The notes under the pieces are model-generated. The model was not told where the DNA came from and did not search any database. It was given only the letters and a program-made list of their open reading frames with translations. A stretch of DNA of 64,000 bases. Origin: an uncultured Eubacteriales bacterium. GTDB lineage: Bacteria; Bacillota; Clostridia; Oscillospirales; Oscillospiraceae. Positions 44,254 through 52,099 of the stretch are shown in pieces (the first letter of the stretch is position 1; every line of letters starts with the position of its first letter). The DNA is taken from NCBI GenBank assembly GCA_900544405.1, contig UQVA01000010.1:1-64000 (forward strand). Direction: 5' to 3'. A program made the translations under genes and the position numbers.

Positions 44254-44259
44254 TATAAT
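44254..44259 (+). promoter_or_regulatory. -10 element of the phosphatase operon
   Basis: A perfect TATAAT 56 bases ahead of the phosphatase start; no convincing -35 is visible at the normal distance. Confidence 0.45.
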
Positions 44260-44315
44260 GAGGAAAAATAAAGCTGCGAGGCGTTTCGCCCGCTTTTCCT
44301 GAAAGAGAGTTCTAT

Positions 44316-44747
44316 ATGGTCAAGATCCTTTTCGTCTGCCACGGCAACATCTGCCGGTCGCCCATGGCGGAATTTATTCTCAAAGATATGGCCCAACGGG
44401 CCGGGGTTGGGCAAAATTTTGAAGTGGCCTCGGCGGCGGTGAGCCGGGAGGAGTTGGGCAACCCGGTCTATCCCCCCGCACGGCGGGAGTTGGCCAAGCA
44501 CGGCATTTCCTGTGCCGGAAAGACCGCCCGGCAGGTGACTCCGGCGGACTACGCCGATTACGACCGCATTTACTACATGGACCGCAGCAACGCCCGGTAT
44601 CTGGCCCGGATGCTCCCTGCCGACCCGGAAAAAATCCGGCCCCTGCTGGACCGGGACGTAGCCGACCCCTGGTACACCGGTGACTTTTCCGCCACTTGGG
44701 CGGACCTGGTGGAAGGGTGCAGCGCCATTCTGGAGGAATTCAAATGA
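44316..44747 (+). CDS. low-molecular-weight protein-tyrosine phosphatase family protein
   Basis: The 143-residue protein has the N-terminal P-loop FVCHGNICRSPMAEF (catalytic Cys and Arg in the CxxxxxRS pattern) and a C-terminal DPWYTGDF with the general-acid Asp, the hallmarks of the family. Relatives dephosphorylate tyrosine or arginine in proteins; arsenate reductase is an alternative, but the DPWY motif favours the phosphatase. AGAGAG lies before the start. It overlaps the next gene as ATGA. Confidence 0.93.
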   Translation: MVKILFVCHGNICRSPMAEFILKDMAQRAGVGQNFEVASAAVSREELGNPVYPPARRELAKHGISCAGKTARQVTPADYADYDRIYYMDRSNARYLARMLPADPEKIRPLLDRDVADPWYTGDFSATWADLVEGCSAILEEFK

Positions 44748-45286
44748 TGGACAAAAACCGCCTGGAACAGGCGCTTTCCGAACTTCCCCTGTATATTTAC
44801 AGCGATATTGACCCGAAAAGCCTTGAATTTGCCCAGCGGGTCCGGTACATCTGCGAGCACGACTGCCCCATGTATGGCAAAAGCTGGGCCTGCCCTCCGG
44901 GGGTTGGCAGCGTGGAAAGCTGCAAACAGAAGTGTGAACGATACGCCAACTGCCTGCTCATTGGGACCATCACCGAAGTCCCCGACATTGCGGACACCCA
45001 GGCCTGTCTGGCCACCCGGCCAGCACACGAAAAAGTCACCAATCAGGTCCGGGACCTGTTCCGGGAGCAGGGGGTGGAGCCTTATGTGCTGTCCACGGAG
45101 TCCTGCGCCATCTGCGAGCGCTGCGCCTATCTGGACGGACTGCCCTGCCGCCTGCCAGGGAAAATGCACCCCTGCGTGGAGAGCCACGGCATCAACATCC
45201 TGCCCACTCTGGAGACCCTGGGGGTCCCCTTCCAGTACGGGGAAAACGTGGTCAGTTGGTTCTCGCTGCTTTTTTATAATGACTGA
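44744..45286 (+). CDS. DUF2284 putative metal-binding protein
   Basis: The 180-residue protein contains many cysteines in ferredoxin-like spacing: CEHDCPMYGKSWACPPG, CKQKCERYANC, CAICERCAYLDGLPC. This fits the DUF2284 family, which is thought to bind metal or Fe-S clusters, but no reaction is known. It starts inside the phosphatase stop codon with TGGAGGAA upstream, so the two are co-translated. Confidence 0.85.
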   Translation: MMDKNRLEQALSELPLYIYSDIDPKSLEFAQRVRYICEHDCPMYGKSWACPPGVGSVESCKQKCERYANCLLIGTITEVPDIADTQACLATRPAHEKVTNQVRDLFREQGVEPYVLSTESCAICERCAYLDGLPCRLPGKMHPCVESHGINILPTLETLGVPFQYGENVVSWFSLLFYND

Positions 45287-45287
45287 A

Positions 45288-45322
45288 AAAATCGCCGTCC
45301 GAACAATTTCGGATGGCGATTC
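45288..45322. terminator. bidirectional terminator between convergent genes
   Basis: Stem ATCGCCGTCCGAA/TTCGGATGGCGAT (45291-45320, one G-T pair), with an A-run on the left that gives a T-run for the minus-strand exonuclease gene. Confidence 0.82.
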
Positions 45323-45324
45323 GC

Positions 45325-46308
45325 TTATTTCGATGTTTTCTCCCCGGAACGGCGGCGATAGCGGCGACGGCGGGGCCGGGGTGCTTCCGGCTGGGCCTTG
45401 TCCGCACGGCGGGCGTAGGCCTCGGCAGCCTGGGAATCCGCCTCATAGGTCAGGCGGCTGACACGGACCGTGCCGTCCTCCCGGTCGGAAATACGGACCC
45501 GGATGAGGAATTTCCCATGGTCCGGGCAGGCGGCCAGGTCCATATACCGGTGTCCCGGCTGGGCAAACCAGCGGGAACCCAGCATCTGCCGCTGGCAAAT
45601 GGGGCATTTATTCTCCGAAGTGGCCATAGCAGACAATGCCTGCTCCCGGCTCTCGTAGCCATAGTAGACCTTCCGGGCGATACAGCCGGGCAACTCCGCT
45701 CCGTGGAAGCCGTCCTCATGGCTTTTCAGGGCCCGTCCGTACTCCCGGATGCCCCGTTCCAGGTCCAGCCGGGCGCAAATGAGGGCCGTATGGTACGCAT
45801 CCCCCAAAGCGTCATGGGCCGGGCGGGTGCTTTCGATGCCGAACATCTCCATGGCGGTCTTTAACGCCTTCTGGGCGGTGGAGCCGTCGGTCTGGGCGTT
45901 GAAAATCATCTGGGCATTGTACCAGCGTTCGGTCCAACCCTCCGGCAGGTCGAAAAGCCGCAGATTTTCCCGCAAAATCATAATATCGTCGAAGCCCCAG
46001 GTCAGAAACACCGGGTCCTCCCCGCACCAGGTCTCAAAATGCTCCATGGCCTCCGGGAAGGGGATGCCTTCCTCTTTGAGCCGGGTCTCCTTGATGCCGG
46101 TAAGCTTGCTGACCCGCTTATTTAATTTCCGGTAGAATTTCGGCCGCACCATCACCTGAAATTCATCCGCCACCTGCCGGTCCGCCGTTAAGCGCACGGC
46201 ACCGATCTGAATGATCTCCCCACGGATGGACACGGGCAGAACTTTTTTGGCGGAGGGAGAGCCGGGCCAGGGCTGATTCCACTCCATATCCAGCACAATA
46301 TAATTCAT
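45325..46308 (-). CDS. DEDDh 3'-5' exonuclease with C-terminal zinc ribbon
   Basis: The first 190 or so of 327 residues form a DnaQ/KapD-like exonuclease: Exo I LDMEWNQP (Asp, Glu), Exo II with TWGFDDIMILREN (Asp), and Exo III HDALGDAYHT (His, Asp). Residues about 230-275 hold a Cys pair CPICQRQM and C/H residues typical of a small zinc-binding region, and the protein ends with a very basic tail (RPRRRRYRRRSGEK). The start MNYIVLDMEW at 46308 follows GAGGTTG. Substrate could be RNA or DNA; the basic tail suggests nucleic-acid contact. Confidence 0.88.
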   Translation of the reverse strand: MNYIVLDMEWNQPWPGSPSAKKVLPVSIRGEIIQIGAVRLTADRQVADEFQVMVRPKFYRKLNKRVSKLTGIKETRLKEEGIPFPEAMEHFETWCGEDPVFLTWGFDDIMILRENLRLFDLPEGWTERWYNAQMIFNAQTDGSTAQKALKTAMEMFGIESTRPAHDALGDAYHTALICARLDLERGIREYGRALKSHEDGFHGAELPGCIARKVYYGYESREQALSAMATSENKCPICQRQMLGSRWFAQPGHRYMDLAACPDHGKFLIRVRISDREDGTVRVSRLTYEADSQAAEAYARRADKAQPEAPRPRRRRYRRRSGEKTSK

Positions 46309-46338
46309 AGCCGCAACCTCTTTACACATTCTCTCCCT

Positions 46339-46367
46339 ATCCTATCACATTCCGGGGGAAGTGTAAA
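46339..46367 (-). promoter_or_regulatory. exonuclease gene promoter
   Basis: On the minus strand TTTACA (46362-46367), 17-base spacer, TAGGAT (46339-46344), about 30 bases before the start. Confidence 0.6.
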
Positions 46368-46386
46368 CAGGAAGTTCCGAAAAAGC

Positions 46387-48126
46387 TCATTTTTTCCCTT
46401 CCGGCTGCTGCCAGCCGGGGCCTTTTCCGCAGACCGGGCAATGCTCCGGCAATTCGGCGGTCTCATAGACGTAGCCGCAGTTCATGCAGCGCCACATTCC
46501 CTCCGGGACCTCCGCGGTGCTCATTCCCCGCTCCAACCGGCGGAACAGCCGCTCGTGGCCTTCCTCCGCACGGGAAATGTGCGCCCAGAGCCGGGCGGCG
46601 CTGTCGAAGCCCTCCTCGGCGGCCACACGGGCAAATTCCGGGTAGAGAACGCTGTACTCCTGCCGCTCCCCTTCCGCCGCATAGCGCAGGTTTTCCGCAG
46701 TGGTTCCGGTCTCCATGGAGAAGGACTCGGTCAGGTCCGGGACGGTCCCCGGAATGCCAAGCGCACGCAATTCCCGCAGGAAACACTCGGCGTGGACCGC
46801 TTCGTTGGCGGCAGTTTCCTCAAAAAGCCGGGCCACCCGTTCGTTCCCTTCCTGCCGGGCGATACCCGCATAGACGGTATATCGGGTCCGGGCCTGGGAC
46901 TCCCCCAGAATGGCACGGGCCAGATTGGCAGCGGTCTTTTTCTCCGGGGCCGGTGCCGTTCCCGCCTCCGGCGCAGGGGCAGGCGTCTCGGCGGGCAGGG
47001 CTTCCTTCTTGATGCCCCGGTAGTTTTCCGCCGCACGGGTCACGCAGGCGGCGATTTCTGCGGCGCTGTTGGTGGTAAAGGCCTTGGACAGGTTCTGCCG
47101 CATGGTCTCCAACCGCTCCGGGTCGTGGGCCAGGCTTGTGGCCATGGTCACCACTTCATCGGCATCCTCGCTGCCCACTGCGAAGCCGCTTTTCAGGAAG
47201 AAGTCGAAATTCCGGCCCTCGCAGCCGCCCACGGCGTTGATGAACACCATGGGCAGGTGCTTATTAGCCGCCTCGGTAGAACTGAGACCACCGGGCTTGG
47301 TAATGATGAAGTCCGCTGCGTCCATGTACTCGTCCACGTTGGTGGTGTAGCCCAGGGCCGTCAGCCGGGGGTCTTTTTCCTCGGACAGGGTCTCCAGAAG
47401 CCGCTCGTTCCGGCCGCAGATGGCAACCACACGGCCGTTTTCCGGCATATCCGCCGTCAGCTTCCGGACGATCTTGTGCATGGGACCGGCACCCATGCTG
47501 CCGCACATGACCAACGCCAGCACGCCGCCCTCCGGCAGGCCCAGCTTCTCCCGTGCTTCCTTCCGGGGTGCGCTTTTATAAAAGGCCTGCCGCACGGGAA
47601 TACCCAGGGGCAGCAGCTTGTCCGCAGGCAAACCGGCATTGACAAATTCCCCGGACAGTTCCGCCGCCGGGATGATATAGCCGTCCATAATGCACTGCTC
47701 CACGGTGGGGGAGCAGGTATAGTCCGTGGCCACGAAGAAGCAGGGAATTTTCACGCCCCAGGTCCGTCGGACCTCGGTCATCATCATGCCGGAGAACACA
47801 TGGACGCAGACCACGGCGTCATACTGCTCCTCCAGCAGCAGCTCCCAGAGCTTTTCGGCACCCAGGGAGAGAATATCATAGATAGACGTATCCGCACCGG
47901 CCCCACGCTTTTCCATGGCCCGATAGCTGGCGTCAAAGAGCCGGGGGGCATAGCGGTAAATACGGGTATGCCAGGAGCAGATAAATTTAGAAAACCGGGG
48001 GGAAAGCCAGGCCAGCACGTCCCGAATTTCGCAGCTGGCACCCTGGGCCTCCAGGACCTCCATAATGGCCTTGGCCGTAGAATTATGGCCCTCGCCGGTA
48101 TTGCAGGACAAAAACAGTATCCGCAT
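46387..48126 (-). CDS. MGDG synthase-like glycosyltransferase fused to rubrerythrin
   Basis: A 579-residue two-part protein. Residues 1-375 resemble diacylglycerol glucosyltransferases (UgtP/MGD1): LFLSCNTGEGHNSTAKAI at the N terminus, VATDYTCSP, MCGSMGAGPMHKIV and the sugar-nucleotide site ITKPGGLSSTEAA. After a Pro/Ala linker (about 385-410) comes rubrerythrin: a four-helix di-iron domain with ARAILGESQARTRY, EETAANEAVHAECF and HISRAEEGHERLF, then a rubredoxin-like knuckle WRCMNCGYVY and CPVCGKGPGW. Rubrerythrins reduce peroxide in anaerobes. The reading frame is continuous with no stop or frameshift in the linker. The start at 48126 (MRILFLS) has AAGGTG upstream. Confidence 0.9.
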   Translation of the reverse strand: MRILFLSCNTGEGHNSTAKAIMEVLEAQGASCEIRDVLAWLSPRFSKFICSWHTRIYRYAPRLFDASYRAMEKRGAGADTSIYDILSLGAEKLWELLLEEQYDAVVCVHVFSGMMMTEVRRTWGVKIPCFFVATDYTCSPTVEQCIMDGYIIPAAELSGEFVNAGLPADKLLPLGIPVRQAFYKSAPRKEAREKLGLPEGGVLALVMCGSMGAGPMHKIVRKLTADMPENGRVVAICGRNERLLETLSEEKDPRLTALGYTTNVDEYMDAADFIITKPGGLSSTEAANKHLPMVFINAVGGCEGRNFDFFLKSGFAVGSEDADEVVTMATSLAHDPERLETMRQNLSKAFTTNSAAEIAACVTRAAENYRGIKKEALPAETPAPAPEAGTAPAPEKKTAANLARAILGESQARTRYTVYAGIARQEGNERVARLFEETAANEAVHAECFLRELRALGIPGTVPDLTESFSMETGTTAENLRYAAEGERQEYSVLYPEFARVAAEEGFDSAARLWAHISRAEEGHERLFRRLERGMSTAEVPEGMWRCMNCGYVYETAELPEHCPVCGKGPGWQQPEGKK

Positions 48127-48146
48127 TGCTTGCAGCACCTTTCTGA

Positions 48147-48172
48147 ATCGGTTTTTTCTTATTATAACCGAT
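48147..48172 (-). promoter_or_regulatory. inverted repeat over the -10 of the glycosyltransferase-rubrerythrin gene
   Basis: ATCGGTT (48147-48153) and AACCGAT (48166-48172) form a 7-bp inverted repeat with a 12-base spacer that overlaps the -10 hexamer. A repressor could bind here; no regulator is identified. Confidence 0.4.
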
Positions 48173-48189
48173 AGCAGCGCCCATTGCAA
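48161..48189 (-). promoter_or_regulatory. promoter of the glycosyltransferase-rubrerythrin gene
   Basis: On the minus strand TTGCAA (48184-48189), 17-base spacer, perfect TATAAT (48161-48166), 35 bases before the start. Confidence 0.78.
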
Positions 48190-48228
48190 GCAGAAAGAGG
48201 CCCCTGCCTTTACAAAGCAGGAGCCTCT
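48187..48228 (-). terminator. nagB terminator
   Basis: On the minus strand AGAGGCTCCTGC pairs with GCAGGGGCCTCT (48196-48228, one mismatch), followed by a short T-rich tail TTTCTGCTT that overlaps the -35 of the next gene. Confidence 0.75.
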
Positions 48229-48242
48229 AAAGAAAATTTTGT

Positions 48243-48980
48243 TTACAGCAGGTCCTTCACCAGGGACAATGCTTCCTCGTCGGCCACGATGGTGCAGTCG
48301 GGGTGCAGCTGCAGAATGGAGCCGGGGACCTTGGGGGTGATGGGTCCGAAAAAAGCGTCCTTCACGGCCTGAGCCTTCTTGGCACCGTTGACCACCAGCA
48401 CCAGCCGCTTGGCCTGCAGAATACCACGGATACCCATGGTGTAGGCATAGCGGGGCACGTCGTTCTCGGAAGCGAAGAACCGGGAGTTGGCCCGAATCGT
48501 CGTCTCCGTCAGCTGGACCTTATGGGTCTCGGCGATGAATTCGCCGCAGGGCTCGTTGAAGCCAACATGGCCGTTGGGGCCAAGGCCCAACAGCTGCAAG
48601 TCGATGCCGCCCAGGGAGGCGATGAGGGCCTCGTAGCGGGCGCACTCCCGCTTCTCGTCGGGCTCCATGCCGTTTGGCACGTTGGTGTTGGCCTTGTCGA
48701 TGTTCACATGGTCGAACAGGTGGTCGTTCATGAAATAGCGGTAACTCTGGTCGTGGGTCACGGGCAGACCGACGTACTCGTCCAGATTCACAGTGCGGAC
48801 CTGGGAGAAGTCCAGTTCCCCGGCCTCATACTTTCTCACCAGCTCAGCGTAGGTGCCCTCCGGGCTGCTGCCGGTGGCAAGACCCAGCACGCAGTCGGGC
48901 TTCAGCAGGACCTGAGCGGCGATCAGGTCGGCTGCCTTCTGACTGACATCGGAATAATCTTTTGCAGAAATGATACGCAT
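48243..48980 (-). CDS. nagB: glucosamine-6-phosphate deaminase
   Basis: NagB turns glucosamine-6-phosphate into fructose-6-phosphate and ammonia. The 245-residue protein has all family markers: GLATGSSPEGTYAELV, the catalytic NLDEYVGLP, LGLGPNGHVGFNEP and the phosphate-site lysine in VNGAKKAQAVKDAF. It is transcribed alone; no nagA is next to it. Confidence 0.97.
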   Translation of the reverse strand: MRIISAKDYSDVSQKAADLIAAQVLLKPDCVLGLATGSSPEGTYAELVRKYEAGELDFSQVRTVNLDEYVGLPVTHDQSYRYFMNDHLFDHVNIDKANTNVPNGMEPDEKRECARYEALIASLGGIDLQLLGLGPNGHVGFNEPCGEFIAETHKVQLTETTIRANSRFFASENDVPRYAYTMGIRGILQAKRLVLVVNGAKKAQAVKDAFFGPITPKVPGSILQLHPDCTIVADEEALSLVKDLL

Positions 48981-49015
48981 GATGCGAACCCCTTTCGTCT
49001 GTTATTTACAAAGCC

Positions 49016-49044
49016 ATTGTATCATTAAACTTGCGTTTTGTACA
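49016..49044 (-). promoter_or_regulatory. possible nagB promoter
   Basis: On the minus strand TGTACA (49039-49044), 17-base spacer, TACAAT (49016-49021). The -35 matches consensus at four of six places. Confidence 0.5.
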
Positions 49045-49195
49045 GTGTTTCCAGAAAAATAGTCCTTTCCGGCAAGAAGAAAATTCGGTGGTATAAATTT
49101 GAATTGCTGCCCTTATTTTTTAGTATTATATTGGCACTGGATTTATTGTCAGAATTGGGTATAATGGCCACAGATTCCATTTGGAGGCGATCCCC

Positions 49196-49972
49196 ATGAA
49201 CAAGAAAACCTGGACCGCCCTGGCGGCAAGCATCGTTGTCTTTGCCGCAGGACTGTTCGTGACCCTGCAGACCCGTGCCGATGCCATCGTCAAGGGCGCA
49301 GCGGCATCCGCTACCGTTTCCTTCGCCCTGGGCCTGATCCTGACCCTGCTGGGCCTGTTGGGTGCTGTTGTCAGCCTGCTGCCGGAGCGCAAATCCACCG
49401 ACGTGCGGACCCTGACCCTGGCGGCTATTTTTGCGGCTCTGTGCTACGTAGGATTTACCTATCTGCGCATCGATATTCCCGTGGGTACGGAAAAAACCGC
49501 ATTTCATCTGGGCAACGTGTTCTGCGTGCTGGCGGCCCTGTTCGTGGGCGGCTTCTGGGGCGGCATGGCGGGTGCCATCGGCATGACCCTGGCAGACCTG
49601 ACCACCGCCTATGTGACCTCCGCACCCAAGACCTTCCTGCTGAAGCTGGGCATCGGCCTCATCACCGGCCTGCTGGCCCATAAGGTTTTCCATATCAGCC
49701 ATGAGAAAGCTGAGCGGAAGCTGCCCCTGCCCGCAGCCGTGGTCCTTTCCTGCGCAGGCGGCATGGCCTTCAACATCGTGGCCGACCCGCTGGTGGGCTA
49801 TTTCTACAAGATGTACGTCCTGGGCGTTCCCCAGGAGGTCGCCACCATCTGGGCCAAGATGGGCGCTGTGACCACCGCCGTCAATGCGCTGGTGGCCGTG
49901 GTCGTGGCTTCCGTGCTGTACCTGGCTCTGCGGCCTGCGCTGAAGCGCTCCCGGCTGCTGCGTGAGATCTGA
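49196..49972 (+). CDS. ECF transporter S component-like membrane protein
   Basis: The 258-residue membrane protein has two N-terminal segments (residues 8-28 and 40-62) followed by a six-segment region from TLTLAAIFAALCYVGFTYLR that resembles ECF-type substrate-binding S components; the acidic IGMTLADLTTAYV and the FNIVADPLVGYF region fit this fold. S components bind vitamins or other cofactors and share a common energising module, which is not in the window. The N-terminal pair is unusual for S components. GGAGG lies before ATG 49196; TATAAT at 49160 could be the -10. The ligand is unknown. Confidence 0.78.
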   Translation: MNKKTWTALAASIVVFAAGLFVTLQTRADAIVKGAAASATVSFALGLILTLLGLLGAVVSLLPERKSTDVRTLTLAAIFAALCYVGFTYLRIDIPVGTEKTAFHLGNVFCVLAALFVGGFWGGMAGAIGMTLADLTTAYVTSAPKTFLLKLGIGLITGLLAHKVFHISHEKAERKLPLPAAVVLSCAGGMAFNIVADPLVGYFYKMYVLGVPQEVATIWAKMGAVTTAVNALVAVVVASVLYLALRPALKRSRLLREI

Positions 49973-50000
49973 TTTTGCATCCTCCCTCTCCCTTTTGTCC

Positions 50001-50038
50001 GGCGCTCCGGGGGCTCCCTCCCCGGAGCGCCCCTTTTT
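50001..50038 (+). terminator. terminator of the ECF S-component gene
   Basis: Perfect 12-bp stem GGCGCTCCGGGG/CCCCGGAGCGCC (50001-50031) followed by CCTTTTT. Confidence 0.9.
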
Positions 50039-50040
50039 GC

Positions 50041-50078
50041 GCAAAAAGTCCCCCGGATACGCTGCCGTATCCGGGGGA
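50041..50078 (-). terminator. lexA terminator
   Basis: On the minus strand GTCCCCCGGATACGG and CGTATCCGGGGGAC form a long stem (50048-50078), followed by TTTTTGC. It is separate from the neighbouring plus-strand terminator. Confidence 0.88.
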
Positions 50079-50085
50079 CGCCGGT

Positions 50086-50667
50086 TTAATCGTATTCTCT
50101 GATGACCGCCTTCACAATACCCACAATGGTGGCCTCCCGGCCGTCGATGGGGGGATAATGGTCGTTTTCCGGCATGAGCCAAATTTCGCCGTTCCGCTTG
50201 CGGAGGGTCTTGACGGTGGCGTTGCCCTCAAACCGGGCCACCACGATCTCCCCGTCCTCGGCGGTCTGCTGAGGACGGACCACCACCAGATCATCCTCCA
50301 GAATGTGGGCGCCGATCATGCTGTCTCCCACCACACGCAATGCAAAGCAGCCGGGAGCGCCGTTCCAGGGAATGCTGCCCTCCTGGTCCTCAAAGGCCAA
50401 ATTCGGAAGACCCGCCCGCACGGCCCCCAGAATGGGAATCTGCCCCGGCCGGGCGGCTGTGACGGTGGCCCGCTTGGCCCCCTTGGTGCCGGTGGCCCGG
50501 AGCTTCCCGGACTCCTTCATGTTGTTCAGGTGATAGCTGACGGATGCGGTGGACCGAAGGCCAACGGCCTGGCCGATCTCCCGGACAGAGGGGGCATAGC
50601 CGTTCTCCTGGATGAAGTCGTTGACAAATTCCAGAATTTTATCTGCTTTGTCTGTGGTTCTGGGCAT
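50086..50667 (-). CDS. lexA: LexA repressor
   Basis: The SOS repressor cleaves itself when RecA is activated. The 193-residue protein has a winged helix (YAPSVREIGQAVGLRSTASV), the Ala-Gly cleavage site in AVRAGLP, the catalytic Ser in VVGDSMIGAHI and the catalytic Lys in GNATVKTLRK. GGAGGGTG precedes the start. I saw no classical GAAC-N4-GTTC box in front of it, so autoregulation could not be shown. Confidence 0.96.
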   Translation of the reverse strand: MPRTTDKADKILEFVNDFIQENGYAPSVREIGQAVGLRSTASVSYHLNNMKESGKLRATGTKGAKRATVTAARPGQIPILGAVRAGLPNLAFEDQEGSIPWNGAPGCFALRVVGDSMIGAHILEDDLVVVRPQQTAEDGEIVVARFEGNATVKTLRKRNGEIWLMPENDHYPPIDGREATIVGIVKAVIREYD

Positions 50668-50756
50668 GGGGACACCCTCCTTCTTTTTTGTTTTCTTAAT
50701 AATAGCACAAATGGGTGAAAAAAGAAAGAGTCAATTTGCATTTTCCCCTGCTTTTT

Positions 50757-50794
50757 CTGAAAAAACATGGCCGGAGGCATTCCCCCGGCCATGT
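50757..50794 (-). terminator. terminator of the yfmF-yfmH-lgt-acyltransferase operon
   Basis: On the minus strand ACATGGCCGG pairs with CCGGCCATGT (50765-50794) and is followed by TTTTTTC. Confidence 0.88.
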
Positions 50795-50800
50795 GCTTCG

Positions 50801-52099
50801 TTATTTTGACCCGTCCAGGTCCGGATTCATCCGTTTTCGGCCCTGTTTTTTCAGCTTGTACAGCTCCTCTGCAGCCAGGCGGGTTTTGGCCACCACATCG
50901 CCGCCCTGGGGGAAGCAGTAATAGAGGACGTCCTGATTGCCGATGCAGATGATGTCCCCCAATTCGTACCAGAAGTAGTCGGCGTAAAGGCCATAGGAAG
51001 CCAGCGGAGGCTGGGAATAATCCAGTTTCCCGTCGCAGCCGGTGAGCCGGAAGCCGTTGGCATCGTGCCGGAGCCGTCCCTCCCCTACCCGGTAAATGGC
51101 CTTGTAGTCCACCATCATGGCGATCTTCACGGGAATATCCAGCAAATAGCTGCCGTCCAGCAGGCTTTTCCGCACGTTTTCCCGCTCCCAGGCGTACCAG
51201 TCCGGGATGTGCGGGAACTCCGTGTCCCCCTCCTGGGCTTTCAGATAGCCCGTGGGGGTCAGCTCGTAGGTCTTGCCGCAGGCGTGGCAGGTAAGGGTCG
51301 TCCCCTTGCCCTCCATGTGGCCCTCCCGGCCGCAGTGGGGACATTGGTACAGGACCCGCTGGAGGCCGTCCGCCCGGAAAGGCTCCGTGACGGCAATATG
51401 ATTCTCCTCCTGCTCCCGGAAATTATCAAAGGAAAAGACCGCATCCAGCGCTGCATCCAGTTCCGGCACACTTTTTTCTTGAATCTCCGTCGGGGTAAAC
51501 AGGCAGGAAACCTCCGCCCGGACCTGGGCCTTCCGTTTCTGGAGCATATTGTACAGGGGGTCCCGCAAAAAAGCCCCGTGGGTGATGACCGTCACCACCG
51601 GCACGTTGAGTTTTTTCAGCAGCACACCCATTTTCCTCGGCAGCGGCGTGGCCCTGCCGTCAAAGGAATAGCTGGCCTCCGGGAACATCAGAATGCTGAT
51701 GTGCTTTTTGTGCAGCATGGTATCCATATCCCGCACCAGTCCCAGATCTGTCACGAATTTCCGGGTCGGAATGCAGCCCAGGGCCCGCATGAGTGCTTCT
51801 TTGCCCACAAAGCCGTCCGATGTGCAAACGATGCCGTAGGGCCTGGGGAAAAACAGTTTATTGGCAATCTGCAGGTCCAGGAAGCAAGAGTGATTCATCA
51901 GAATCAGCACCGGCTCTTTGGGGCCGATTTTTTCCATATCCCGATATGTAGCCGAAAAGCCCACGCTTCTCAGTTCTCCTGCGGAGATCAGCCGGATAGC
52001 CGCTCCCAGCAGCCAGGAGGGCCGTCGGGGCGCTTTCGGCTTGGGGCGTGGCAGAGCCAGGACCTGCTCATAGGGAAGGGTCTTAACCTTCGTTTTCAT
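50801..52099 (-). CDS. PlsC-like acyltransferase with C-terminal zinc ribbon domain
   Basis: This 432-residue protein starts with a glycerolphosphate acyltransferase domain: the catalytic NHSCFLD (HX4D), SDGFVGKEAL, GCIPTRKF and FPEASYSFDG. From about residue 257 it carries a zinc ribbon (CPHCGREGHMEGKG then CHACGKTYE) and about 140 further residues rich in Tyr and Trp without a known motif. Ordinary 1-acylglycerol-3-phosphate acyltransferases stop near 250 residues, so the second half is an addition. It overlaps lgt by 17 bases, which links it to lipid or lipoprotein work. Confidence 0.85.
   Translation of the reverse strand: MKTKVKTLPYEQVLALPRPKPKAPRRPSWLLGAAIRLISAGELRSVGFSATYRDMEKIGPKEPVLILMNHSCFLDLQIANKLFFPRPYGIVCTSDGFVGKEALMRALGCIPTRKFVTDLGLVRDMDTMLHKKHISILMFPEASYSFDGRATPLPRKMGVLLKKLNVPVVTVITHGAFLRDPLYNMLQKRKAQVRAEVSCLFTPTEIQEKSVPELDAALDAVFSFDNFREQEENHIAVTEPFRADGLQRVLYQCPHCGREGHMEGKGTTLTCHACGKTYELTPTGYLKAQEGDTEFPHIPDWYAWERENVRKSLLDGSYLLDIPVKIAMMVDYKAIYRVGEGRLRHDANGFRLTGCDGKLDYSQPPLASYGLYADYFWYELGDIICIGNQDVLYYCFPQGGDVVAKTRLAAEELYKLKKQGRKRMNPDLDGSK

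Noticed and set aside
50668..50760. LexA box ahead of lexA
   Set aside because: I looked for a GAAC-N4-GTTC-type palindrome and found none; the promoter spacing is also unclear.
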